A stretch of 64,000 nucleotides of DNA. Origin: an uncultured Kiritimatiellota bacterium (lineage in GTDB: Bacteria > Verrucomicrobiota > Kiritimatiellia > RFP12 > UBA1067). The stretch is taken from positions 1 to 64,000 of the forward strand of contig CAKTZI010000006.1 of NCBI GenBank assembly GCA_934635385.1, in the 5' to 3' direction. A program made the position numbers and the translations under genes. Positions 25,573-33,450 of the stretch are shown piece after piece (position 1 is the first letter of the stretch; the number at the start of each line of letters is the position of its first letter). The notes beneath the pieces were generated by a model. That model searched no databases. It was given only the letters and a program-made list of their open reading frames with translations, and had not been told where the DNA came from.

Positions 25573-26712
25573 ATGCGCGACACGAAATACAGGGCACTCG
25601 TCGAGACGCTCAAGGGCAGCGTCTTGGGCGGCAAGTACGGGAACGGGAATCCGTTTCCGAGCGTGCGCGCGTTGATTCGCCGCTACGGGCTCTCGAACAC
25701 GACCGTCCTGCATGCGCTGGGCGAACTTGAGCGCCAGGGCCTGATTTCCCGCAAGCAGGGACGCGGAACGCTCGTCATCCACCGGGGCGCGTCCCGCAAG
25801 ATCGGCCTGATCGTGCCCGGCGTGGCCTATTCCGAGTTCTTCCCGCCGGTCGTGAGCGCGATCTCCTGCCACTCTCAGCAGAAGGGCTATCAACTGCTGT
25901 TCGGCGACATCGTCTCGAAGAGCCCCGAACGGCGCGTTCGGGCGGCGCGGGCGTTCGCGCAGGGGCTCGTCGACGAAGGCGTCGCCGGTGTCCTGTACCA
26001 GCCGCTGGAGCTGGTGGACGACGCCGTGCGGGTCAACCGCGAGATCCTGTCCGTCTTCGACCGGGCGGACATCCCGGTCGTGATCCTCGACAACGACTTT
26101 CTTCCGTGTCCGCACCGGGGCGGCTACGATGTCGTCGGCATCGACAACGTTGCGGCGGGCTCGCTCGTGGCCGAGCACCTGGTCGCGTGCGGTGCGCGGC
26201 GCATCTCATTCCAGAAGCGGCCGCGCTGCTCGGCCAGCGTCAACGCCCGCCTGCGCGGCGTCGTGAGCGCGCTGGCCGTCCGCCGGGGCGCGTACAGGTG
26301 CAGTGCGCTGGAGGCGGAGCCGGACGACCGCGAGGCCGTCCGCCGGCATCTGCGCGCGTTCCGTCCCGAGGCGTTCGTGTGCGGCAACGACACGGCGGCG
26401 GTGGCGCTCAAGCAGACGCTCGAATCCCTGGGGCGGCGCGTGCCGGACGACGTGCTGCTGGCGGGGTTTGACGACGTGCGCTACGCCAAGATCGTCTTGC
26501 CGCAGCTGACGACCATCCGCCAGCCCTGCGAACTGATCGGCGCGACGGCGTTTGACCGTCTGCTGGCGCGCATCGAGAAGCCGGATCTCGCGCCGCTCCA
26601 GATCGCGCTGCCGATCGAGCTGGTCGTGCGGGGCTCGACCGCCCGCGTGAAGTCGCGCTCGGACCGGATGCGGACGAGGGAAGTGAAGGACAGAGAAAAG
26701 GACAAGGCGTGA
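25573..26712 (+). CDS. GntR-headed, PBP1/LacI-type sensor transcriptional regulator
   Basis: 379-aa repressor of the AraR-like architecture: a winged-helix GntR domain (about residues 1-75: FPSVRALIRRYGLSNTTVLHALGELERQGLISRKQGRGT) followed by a periplasmic-binding-protein-like sugar-sensing domain (RKIGLIVPGVAYSEFF, AGFDDVRYAKIVLPQLTTI). Its stop overlaps the GTG start of the GH92 gene, so the two are co-translated. The shared operator at 25481 and 33361 suggests it controls itself, the GH92 and the GH5-like gene. The effector is probably a glycan-derived sugar such as mannose or an oligosaccharide (inference). Confidence 0.87.
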   Translation: MRDTKYRALVETLKGSVLGGKYGNGNPFPSVRALIRRYGLSNTTVLHALGELERQGLISRKQGRGTLVIHRGASRKIGLIVPGVAYSEFFPPVVSAISCHSQQKGYQLLFGDIVSKSPERRVRAARAFAQGLVDEGVAGVLYQPLELVDDAVRVNREILSVFDRADIPVVILDNDFLPCPHRGGYDVVGIDNVAAGSLVAEHLVACGARRISFQKRPRCSASVNARLRGVVSALAVRRGAYRCSALEAEPDDREAVRRHLRAFRPEAFVCGNDTAAVALKQTLESLGRRVPDDVLLAGFDDVRYAKIVLPQLTTIRQPCELIGATAFDRLLARIEKPDLAPLQIALPIELVVRGSTARVKSRSDRMRTREVKDREKDKA

Positions 26713-28919
26713 AAATGTCAAACATGCGGAAGAGATTTCTTTTCGTTGCCGTGATGGCGGCCGGCGCGTGTGGTGCGGGCGCGAAGGAGCCGGTCGACTG
26801 GGTGAACCCGTACATCGGCAGCGTCAGCCACCTGCTCGTGCCGACGTTCCGCACCGTGCAGCGGCCCAACGCGATGTACCGCTTCAACGCGCCGATGCGG
26901 CAGGTGACGGAAGATCGCGTGTCGGCGCTGTGGCTGCAGAATCCCGGACACCGCGATGCGCCGGTCTTCTCCGTCTGGCCGTCCACGGGGGCGGCGGCGG
27001 ACGTCTTCAAGGCTGCGTCCTCGCTGTGGGATCAGGATCACGCGCGGCCGGAACGCTATGACGTGTGGCTCGTGGAGCCGGGCGTGCGCTTCGCGCTCGC
27101 GCCGGGCGAAAAGGCCGCCGTCGCGCGCTTCGACTTCGAGCGCGCCGGACGCCACGCCCTCGTCTTCGGACTGAAGGACGCGCGCGGAAGCTACACCGTG
27201 AAGGGGAACGTGCTGGAGGGCGTTGACGTCTTCCAGAGCCGACGCAGCTGCGAGGCGCGCGTCTATCTGCGCGCCGAGTTCGACGTGCCGCCGACCGCCG
27301 TTCGGACGGAGGGGAAGCGGCTCGCGCTCGTCTTCGGCGAGGCGGCCGAGACCGTGCGGATGCGCTTTGCCGTCTCCTACCTCTCGTCCGAACAGGCGGC
27401 ACGGAATCTCGCCGCCGAAGTGCCCGCGTTCGACCTCGACGCCCTCGCGGCGGGGGCGCGGGCACGCTGGAACGCGGTGCTGGGGCGGATCCGGGTCGAG
27501 GGCGGGACGGACGACGAACGCGCCGTCTTCTACACGGCGCTCTGGCGCTGCCACGAGCGGATGGTGGACATCACGGAGGAGGGGCGCTACCTCGGCTTCG
27601 ACGGAAAGGCCCATGATGCGGACGGCGTGCCCTACTACGTGGACGACTGGACGTGGGACACGTGGCGCGCGGCGCATCCGCTCATGACGATCCTCCATCC
27701 GAAGGCGCAGGGCGAGAAGATGCAAAGCTATGTGCGCATGGCGGAGCAGAGCCCCGAAAAGTGGATGCCCGTCTTCCCGGGCGTCGCGGGCGACCGCCAC
27801 AGCATGGTCAACCGCCACACGTCCGTGATGTTCCTCGACGCCTTGCGGAAGGGCGTGCGCAACTTCGACGCGCGGCGGGCGTTCGAGCTGACAGACCACA
27901 CGGAAGAGACGGAATCGCTCGTGCCGTGGTACCGGGGGCCGCTGACGGAACTCGACCGCTACTACAAGGCGCACGGCTACTATCCGGGGATTCGGACGAA
28001 CGAAACCGAGTGGGTCGAGGGCGTTGACCGCCGCTGGGAGCGGCGGCAGTGTGTCTCGGTGACGCAGGGCGCGGCGCTGGACGCTTGGGCGATCGCGGAG
28101 TTCGGACGCGAGCTTGGCGTGGAGGCCGCGCGCCTCGAAAAGTACGACGTGCGGGCAAAGGGCTACGCGACGCTTTGGAATCCGAAGACGCAGTTCTTCC
28201 ATCCGAAGGACGCCGAGGGCCGGTTCATCGAGCCGTTCGACTACCTGCTCTGCGGCGGGTTCGGCGCGCGGAACTACTACACCGAGAACAACGCCTGGAC
28301 GTACGTCTGGGACGTCCAGCACGACCTGCCCGGTCTCGTGGCGCTCTTCGGCGGCGAGGCGCAGATGGCCGCGAAGCTCGACCGGATGCTCACGGCGTCC
28401 GTCGGGTCACGGCGGCGGTTCGTCTACGAGATGCCCGACGGCTGCACGGGGCTGATGGGCGCGTTCACGATGGCGAACGAGCCGAGCTTCCACATCCCCT
28501 ACCTCTACAACTACTGCGGCGCGCCGTGGAAGACGCAGCGCTTCGTGCGCCGCACGCTGGACTGCTGGTTCCGGAACGATAAGATGGGCATGTGCGGCGA
28601 CGAGGACGGCGGCGGCATGAGCGCCTATGCGGTGTTCTCGATGATGGGCTTCTATCCCGTCACGCCGGGCCTGCCCGAATACCAGTGGGGCAGCCCCGTC
28701 TTCCGGAAGGTGACGGTCGCGCTGGAGAACGGGCGGACGTTCGTCCTGGAGGCGCCGGAGGCGTCGGCGGACGCGAAATACATCCAGTCCGTCGCGGTGG
28801 ACGGCGCCGTGCGGGAGGGGACGTCGTTCGCGCACGCCGACCTCGCGCGCGGCGCGCACGTCGTCGTCACGATGGGGACGCGCCCGAACAAGGCGTGGGG
28901 CGTTGCGGGCGGCCGATAA
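26709..28919 (+). CDS. GH92-family alpha-mannosidase, exported
   Basis: 736-aa secreted GH92 enzyme with signal peptide (RKRFLFVAVMAAGACGAGA). Family hallmarks are VDWVNPYIGS at the mature N terminus, WDTWRAAHPL, FTMANEPSFHIPYLYNYCGAPWKTQ and GDEDGGGMSAYAVFSMMGFYP with the catalytic/Ca-binding acids. The N-terminal beta-sandwich lacks the usual GGHGHTYPG sequence (here SVSHLLVPTF), marking a divergent subfamily. The start is GTG 26709, overlapping the regulator stop by 4 nt; ATG 26715 or 26724 are possible. It likely trims alpha-mannosides and is regulated by the adjacent GntR-type protein. Confidence 0.9.
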   Translation: MKMSNMRKRFLFVAVMAAGACGAGAKEPVDWVNPYIGSVSHLLVPTFRTVQRPNAMYRFNAPMRQVTEDRVSALWLQNPGHRDAPVFSVWPSTGAAADVFKAASSLWDQDHARPERYDVWLVEPGVRFALAPGEKAAVARFDFERAGRHALVFGLKDARGSYTVKGNVLEGVDVFQSRRSCEARVYLRAEFDVPPTAVRTEGKRLALVFGEAAETVRMRFAVSYLSSEQAARNLAAEVPAFDLDALAAGARARWNAVLGRIRVEGGTDDERAVFYTALWRCHERMVDITEEGRYLGFDGKAHDADGVPYYVDDWTWDTWRAAHPLMTILHPKAQGEKMQSYVRMAEQSPEKWMPVFPGVAGDRHSMVNRHTSVMFLDALRKGVRNFDARRAFELTDHTEETESLVPWYRGPLTELDRYYKAHGYYPGIRTNETEWVEGVDRRWERRQCVSVTQGAALDAWAIAEFGRELGVEAARLEKYDVRAKGYATLWNPKTQFFHPKDAEGRFIEPFDYLLCGGFGARNYYTENNAWTYVWDVQHDLPGLVALFGGEAQMAAKLDRMLTASVGSRRRFVYEMPDGCTGLMGAFTMANEPSFHIPYLYNYCGAPWKTQRFVRRTLDCWFRNDKMGMCGDEDGGGMSAYAVFSMMGFYPVTPGLPEYQWGSPVFRKVTVALENGRTFVLEAPEASADAKYIQSVAVDGAVREGTSFAHADLARGAHVVVTMGTRPNKAWGVAGGR

Positions 28920-28959
28920 GCCGGACAGACATTTGAAACGTGAAGGCAAGGAGGCGCAC

Positions 28960-29172
28960 ATGAAACAGAAACACAATCGGAAACGGCTCGGTACACGCGG
29001 CATCGTGTGCCTGTTGGCTGTCGGCGCGGCGGTCGTCGCGCTCGGCACACATCGAACGTCGGAGCGGACGTCTCCGTCGATTCCGTACGAGGCACGGGTC
29101 AGGACCGTCCAGACGTCGGCGGAGATCCCCTATTGCAGCGAGACGCCGGGTCTCGCCCTGGTGATTCGCTGA
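28960..29172 (+). CDS. Small hypothetical membrane-anchored or secreted protein
   Basis: 70-aa ORF preceded by a strong AAGGAGG. A basic N terminus (KQKHNRKRLGTRG) leads into one hydrophobic segment (IVCLLAVGAAVVALG), then a polar tail with one Cys. No family is recognised. It lies 40 bp after the GH92 gene and 34 bp before the SUMF1-fold gene, all in one direction. The RBS and the charge/hydrophobic layout support coding; the function is unknown. Confidence 0.5.
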   Translation: MKQKHNRKRLGTRGIVCLLAVGAAVVALGTHRTSERTSPSIPYEARVRTVQTSAEIPYCSETPGLALVIR

Positions 29173-29206
29173 TGGCCCGCATTTCTTTCGGAAACCAAAA
29201 AGGAAC

Positions 29207-30415
29207 ATGAAAATGAACATTCGCAAGACATGTCTCGCCCTGCTCGCGGGCGGAATGGCTTTGGCGGCAACCGCCGCCGTGCCGACGGTCGAAAACGTCA
29301 CGATTCGACAGGACGCGCGCACTCACGTCGTCTGGGTCAACTACGACCTGCTGGAGGCGGACGGCATCGTCACGGTCGAGTTCCTGACGAACGGCGTCTC
29401 GGTCGGCGGCGCGAACGTCAGCCATGTCTACGGCGACGCCAACAGGCGGGTCGCGGTCGGGACGGGCAAGCAAGTCAGCTGGAAGATCTACAAGTCGTTC
29501 GACGGGCATTCGGACACGCCGGCCCTGAGCGCGCGCGTCACCGCCTACGCCACGAACATGCCGCCGGACTACTGCGTGATCGACCTCGCGACGGGCGAGA
29601 GGCGCTTCTATCCGTCCGAGGTTGAGCTGCCCGGCGGCATCGGCAGCGGCGTCTACCGCACGACGAAGCTCGTGCTGCGCCGCATCGACGCGGCCGGCGT
29701 GTCCGCGCAGTTCGGCAAGCTCGACCCGAACGAGGGGACGCTGCCGGCGGACAACAACACGGATCAACATGACGACGAGACGCCGCGCGCGGTCACGTTC
29801 ACGCGCGACTGGTATCTCGGCGTCTTCGAGTTCACGCAGGGACAGTGCAAGGCGCTCGGCGTGGACGTCCCCGACAACCAGAACGGACAGTTCGACGATG
29901 CGCTTCCGGTTGGCGGCTTCACGTGCGACCGGCTGCGCGGCGCGTGGGACAACTACCCGTGGGCGGACGGCACGGTGAGTTCCGGGTCGCTCTTCGGCAA
30001 GCTGCGTCAGCGCATCGGCGGCGACTTGACGTCAACGGGCTATGACTTGCCGAGCGAGGACGTGTGGGAGTTCGCCTGCCGCGCCGGCACAACCACCTCG
30101 TACAGCGACGGCGGAACCTATCCGAGCGAAACGGTGGAAACGCTTCAGCAGGTCGCTTGGTTTGGGTCGAAAAGCAGCTGGAAGACGCAGCCGGTTGGCG
30201 GGCTCGCGGCAAACGCCTGGGGGCTTTACGACATGCACGGCAACATCGGCGAGTTTTGCGTGCGGAGTTCGGCGGACGAGGGGGTTGTCCTGCGCGGCGG
30301 AAATGTGCAGTTCGACCGGGCGTGGCTGCGTTCGAGCGCACGGTACAAGACGACCGTCACGGTCAATGGCTGGCGGTACGGGTTTCGCGTGTGCTGTTCG
30401 GCGGATGCCCTGTAA
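29207..30415 (+). CDS. Secreted SUMF1/FGE-fold protein with N-terminal beta domain
   Basis: 402-aa exported protein: signal peptide (NIRKTCLALLAGGMALAATAA), an Ig-like beta domain (about 25-110) and a formylglycine-generating-enzyme (SUMF1/PvdO) fold. Fold markers are YLGVFEFTQGQC, YDLPSEDVWEFACRAGTTT, WGLYDMHGNIGEFCVR and WRYGFRVCC. True FGEs have an active-site Cys pair around RCAxR; here the equivalent region reads VNGWRYGFRVCC, so enzymatic sulfatase activation is unlikely and no sulfatase is present in the window. This C-type-lectin-like fold is often used for structural or binding roles. It sits between GH92 and GH28 genes. Confidence 0.82.
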   Translation: MKMNIRKTCLALLAGGMALAATAAVPTVENVTIRQDARTHVVWVNYDLLEADGIVTVEFLTNGVSVGGANVSHVYGDANRRVAVGTGKQVSWKIYKSFDGHSDTPALSARVTAYATNMPPDYCVIDLATGERRFYPSEVELPGGIGSGVYRTTKLVLRRIDAAGVSAQFGKLDPNEGTLPADNNTDQHDDETPRAVTFTRDWYLGVFEFTQGQCKALGVDVPDNQNGQFDDALPVGGFTCDRLRGAWDNYPWADGTVSSGSLFGKLRQRIGGDLTSTGYDLPSEDVWEFACRAGTTTSYSDGGTYPSETVETLQQVAWFGSKSSWKTQPVGGLAANAWGLYDMHGNIGEFCVRSSADEGVVLRGGNVQFDRAWLRSSARYKTTVTVNGWRYGFRVCCSADAL

Positions 30416-30436
30416 GGTCGGCGTGGAGGCGAACGG

Positions 30437-31795
30437 ATGAGTGCGGTTCTTCGGATGGGGGTGCGGACGGCGGCTGTCGCGGTCTTCCTCGGCTGTGCGG
30501 CGTTGACGGCGCGCGCCTTGGACGTCGTGGCGACGAACGGCTTTCAGGCGGCGATTGACGCGGTTGCGGCGGCGGGCGGCGGCACGGTGCGCATTCCGCC
30601 GGGCGAATACGTGACGGGCGGCGTGCATCTCAGGAGCCATGTCACGCTGGAACTCGCCGAGGGCGCGCGGCTCGTGGCCGTGACCAACCTCGCCGCCTAC
30701 ACGAGCCGACGCGGCTTCGTCTACGCCGAGAACGCCGAGGACATCGCGCTCGTCGGCAAGGGCACGATCTACGGCTCCGGCGAGAAGTTCACCATGCGGG
30801 ACGGTGCGCCGAACCGTCCGTACGCCGTCCACTTCCGAAAGTGCCGCGACGTGCGCGTGGAGGGCGTGCGGCTGGAGGCACCGGCGTCGTGGACGTGCTG
30901 TCTGCGCGAATGCGAACGTGGCGTCGTGCGCGGCGTCCGCATCTTCAGCCATGTCAACCTCAACAACGACGGGCTTGACCTGGAGGCGCGCGACCTGCTG
31001 GTCGAGGACTGCGACATCGACTCGGACGACGACGCGCTCTGCTTCAAGAGCGACAACCCCACGTTCGTCTGCGAGAGCATCCGCGTCCGCAACTGCCGGA
31101 TCTCCTCCAACTGCAACGCGATCAAGTTCGGCACGACCTCGTACGGCACGTGGCGCGACGTGACGGTCGAGAACTGCACGATCCGTCCGCGCGTCAACTC
31201 GCGTCTGCGCCAGTGGCATCTCCAGAAGATCCCCGGCGGCGTGCCGGATGCGCCGCAGGGGCTGGGCGGCATCGTCCTCGAAGTCGTGGACGGCGGGATC
31301 ATGGAGGACGTGACGGTGCGCGACATCGCGATGGAAGGGGTGCAGACGCCGGTCGTCGTGCGCCTCGGCGCGCGGCACGAGCCGCGTCCGGGGCGCGCAA
31401 CGCGGCTGGAGAACGTCCTCATCGAGAACGTGACGGGCACGTGCCTGAGCCGCATCGCCTCGTCGATCACGGGGATTCCCGGCGGGCGGCGTCCGCGCGG
31501 CGTCACGCTGCGGAACGTCGATCTCACGATGCCGGGCGGCGCGACGGCGGCGATGGGGTTTGGCCGTCCCGTGCCGGAGGCGGAGCGGCGCTATCCGGAG
31601 AACCGCATGTTCGGGCACATCCTGCCGGCGTGGGGGCTTTACGTGCGCCATGCGGACGACGTGCGGCTGGAGAACGTGCGGCTTCGCCTCGCGGCGGACG
31701 ACGCACGTCCGTCGGCGGTCGTCACGTCGGACGTCACGGGTTTCGCGACGTCCGCGTGCAACTTCACGCCGGCAAACGAGCCGTCTTTCGACTAA
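30437..31795 (+). CDS. GH28-family glycosidase (polygalacturonase-like), secreted
   Basis: 452-aa exported right-handed beta-helix enzyme. After a signal region (about 1-28, ending LTARA) it has the GH28 entry FQAAIDAVAAAGGGTVRIPPGEYVTGG. The catalytic acids appear in NLNNDGLD (NxD) and DSDDDALCFKS (DD). The usual GHG is replaced around SSNCNAIKFGT, as in several non-pectinase GH28 clades. Substrates could be galacturonides or rhamnogalacturonan-type linkages; context points to host or plant glycan breakdown. It follows the SUMF1-fold gene by 21 nt. Confidence 0.88.
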   Translation: MSAVLRMGVRTAAVAVFLGCAALTARALDVVATNGFQAAIDAVAAAGGGTVRIPPGEYVTGGVHLRSHVTLELAEGARLVAVTNLAAYTSRRGFVYAENAEDIALVGKGTIYGSGEKFTMRDGAPNRPYAVHFRKCRDVRVEGVRLEAPASWTCCLRECERGVVRGVRIFSHVNLNNDGLDLEARDLLVEDCDIDSDDDALCFKSDNPTFVCESIRVRNCRISSNCNAIKFGTTSYGTWRDVTVENCTIRPRVNSRLRQWHLQKIPGGVPDAPQGLGGIVLEVVDGGIMEDVTVRDIAMEGVQTPVVVRLGARHEPRPGRATRLENVLIENVTGTCLSRIASSITGIPGGRRPRGVTLRNVDLTMPGGATAAMGFGRPVPEAERRYPENRMFGHILPAWGLYVRHADDVRLENVRLRLAADDARPSAVVTSDVTGFATSACNFTPANEPSFD

Positions 31796-31797
31796 TG

Positions 31798-31915
31798 CGC
31801 CAACTGCCACGGTGAAAATACGCCAACTGTCATGTCAGAAACGCGCCAACTGTCACGGTGAAAATGCGCCAACTGTCATGGTGGCATTGACGCACGAAGC
31901 GGGTTATGGTAAACT
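31798..31915 (+). repeat. Four 23-bp-period direct repeats feeding an ATPase promoter
   Basis: CGCCAACTGYCAYGGTGAAAAT-type units start at 31798, 31821, 31844 and 31867, exactly 23 bp apart and without spacers. The fourth runs into TTGACG (31887-31892), a -35 paired with TAAACT (31910-31915) over 17 bp; the ATPase ATG is 6 nt later, so the mRNA is leaderless. Confidence 0.85.
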
Positions 31916-31921
31916 TTCCTC

Positions 31922-33211
31922 ATGTTTACGTATAAAAAGAGACTGTTTGACGCAATTCTGAAGGAAGCTCTTGAGGCCAAGGGTGCGGTGATTGTCAGAG
32001 GCCCGAAGTGGTGCGGGAAAACGACAACCGCCGAACAGGCGGCAAAGAGCGTGGTCTATTTGGATGACCCAGAAACGGTCGAGCAAAACCTCTTGATGGC
32101 GCAAACGAGGCCGTCACGGTTGCTTGTCGGCGAAACGCCGCGCCTGATTGATGAATGGCAGGTCGCGCCTCAGCTCTGGGACGCCATCCGCTATGACGTC
32201 GACCATGCGCATGCGCTTGGAAAGTTCATCCTGACGGGAAGTGCCGTGCCGCCGGACGACAAAAGGAAAAAACTCGTTAAGCACACGGGAACGGGTCGTT
32301 TCGCTTGGCTGACGATGCGGCCAATGTCGCTTTTTGAAAGTGGAGAATCGTCTGGAGGCGTGTCGCTCGGCGACTTGTTTGCCGGGCGTAGGACGTTGGG
32401 GGACTCGGCGCCAAACAAGCTGGAGGACGTGGCCTATCTGGCGTGTCGCGGCGGCTGGCCTGTCGCAGCGACGATGAAGCGCGGCAAGGCGGCTCTTCGG
32501 CAGGCGTTCGATTATGTCGATGCCATTGCCGAACATGACATTTCGCGTGTAGATGAGATTAGGCGGGATGCGAGCTTCACGCGGCGCCTTTTGAGATCGC
32601 TTGCACGCCTTCAGGGTACGCAATCCGCCGTGTCCGTCATACGGGCGGACCTCGGACCGAACGAGCCGAGCACATTTTCAGAGAACACGATCTATGAGTA
32701 TGTCAATGCACTGAAGAAGATATTCGTTCTTGAAGACATGCCGGCGTGGTGTCCGAACCTTCGCTGCAAGACGCCAATCCGCACGGCCGACACGCGCTAT
32801 TTCGTCGATCCGTCCATTGCCACGGCTGCATTGGGGCTGGGGCCGGACGATCTGATGAACGACCTCAAGACGTTCGGCCTCATTTTCGAAACTCTGGTCG
32901 CCCGCGACTTGCGCACGTATGCGGAAGCCTTGGATGGAACCGTCTCGCACTACAGGGACAAAAGCGGACTCGAATGTGATGCCGTCATCCATCTTCGCAA
33001 CGGACGGTATGGCCTTGTGGAGGTGAAACTGGGCGGCGAACGCCTAATCGACGAGGGTGCCAAGACGCTGTGCTGGCTTTCGGACGAGATTGACCTGAAG
33101 CGCATGGCGATGCCGTCATTCCGCATGGTCATCACGGCGCAAGGCGAATTCGCCTACGAACGTCCGAGCGATGGCGTTATTGTCTGTCCGATAGGGGCGT
33201 TGAAACCGTGA
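31922..33211 (+). CDS. AAA ATPase with C-terminal DUF4143 (PD-(D/E)XK-like) domain
   Basis: 429-aa protein. N-terminal P-loop GPKWCGKT (27-34), Walker B-like RLIDEWQ, sensor-type FILTGSAVP, then a DUF4143 region and a C-terminal nuclease-like motif ECDAVIHLRNGRYGLVEVKLG. The family is abundant in gut bacteria and archaea; function is unknown, with defence, DNA-repair or toxin-antitoxin roles proposed. A degenerate relative lies at 9703-10284. Lower GC than neighbours and placement between two CAZyme genes suggest acquisition. It is preceded by its own repeat array and leaderless promoter. Confidence 0.88.
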   Translation: MFTYKKRLFDAILKEALEAKGAVIVRGPKWCGKTTTAEQAAKSVVYLDDPETVEQNLLMAQTRPSRLLVGETPRLIDEWQVAPQLWDAIRYDVDHAHALGKFILTGSAVPPDDKRKKLVKHTGTGRFAWLTMRPMSLFESGESSGGVSLGDLFAGRRTLGDSAPNKLEDVAYLACRGGWPVAATMKRGKAALRQAFDYVDAIAEHDISRVDEIRRDASFTRRLLRSLARLQGTQSAVSVIRADLGPNEPSTFSENTIYEYVNALKKIFVLEDMPAWCPNLRCKTPIRTADTRYFVDPSIATAALGLGPDDLMNDLKTFGLIFETLVARDLRTYAEALDGTVSHYRDKSGLECDAVIHLRNGRYGLVEVKLGGERLIDEGAKTLCWLSDEIDLKRMAMPSFRMVITAQGEFAYERPSDGVIVCPIGALKP

Positions 33212-33360
33212 CTGGGAGGCCGCGCCCCTCGCGCGGGCGCGTCGCCGTGCCGCTCTGGGACTACTACGCCGACGAAGGTTTGCCGGAGGAGACTCTGGAA
33301 CTCGCCCCTCTCCGGCTTGTTCGGTCTCGATGAACTGCCGTTCGTGAGGGTTTCTGCGAA
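33212..33360 (+). other. Non-coding or remnant sequence after the ATPase
   Basis: No complete gene. One + strand frame reads VAVPLWDYYADEGLPEETLE and continues to a stop at ~33330, which looks like the tail of a displaced gene. Codon-like composition but no start or family match. Confidence 0.3.
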
Positions 33361-33417
33361 AAGTGTTCGCGAACAGCGTGATAAACCGTTGCCTGGACGC
33401 GCGAAATGTGATAACAT
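33361..33417 (+). promoter_or_regulatory. Regulator operator and promoter of the GH5-like gene
   Basis: AAGTGTTCGCGAACAGCGTG (33361-33380) differs at one position from 25481-25500. The downstream stretch also aligns: GAAAT, a -10-like TAACAT at 33412-33417, then CCCCGCAACAAT versus CGCGCTGACAAT. Probable second target of the GntR-type regulator. Confidence 0.6.
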
Positions 33418-33450
33418 TCCCCGCAACAATTCAGAATGGGGAAAGAAACG

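Noticed and set aside
29207..30415. Active formylglycine-generating enzyme for sulfatases
   Set aside because: The catalytic Cys pair is absent and no sulfatase is encoded in the window.
31798..31890. CRISPR array
   Set aside because: The 23-bp units are contiguous with no unique spacers and lead into a promoter; no cas genes are present.
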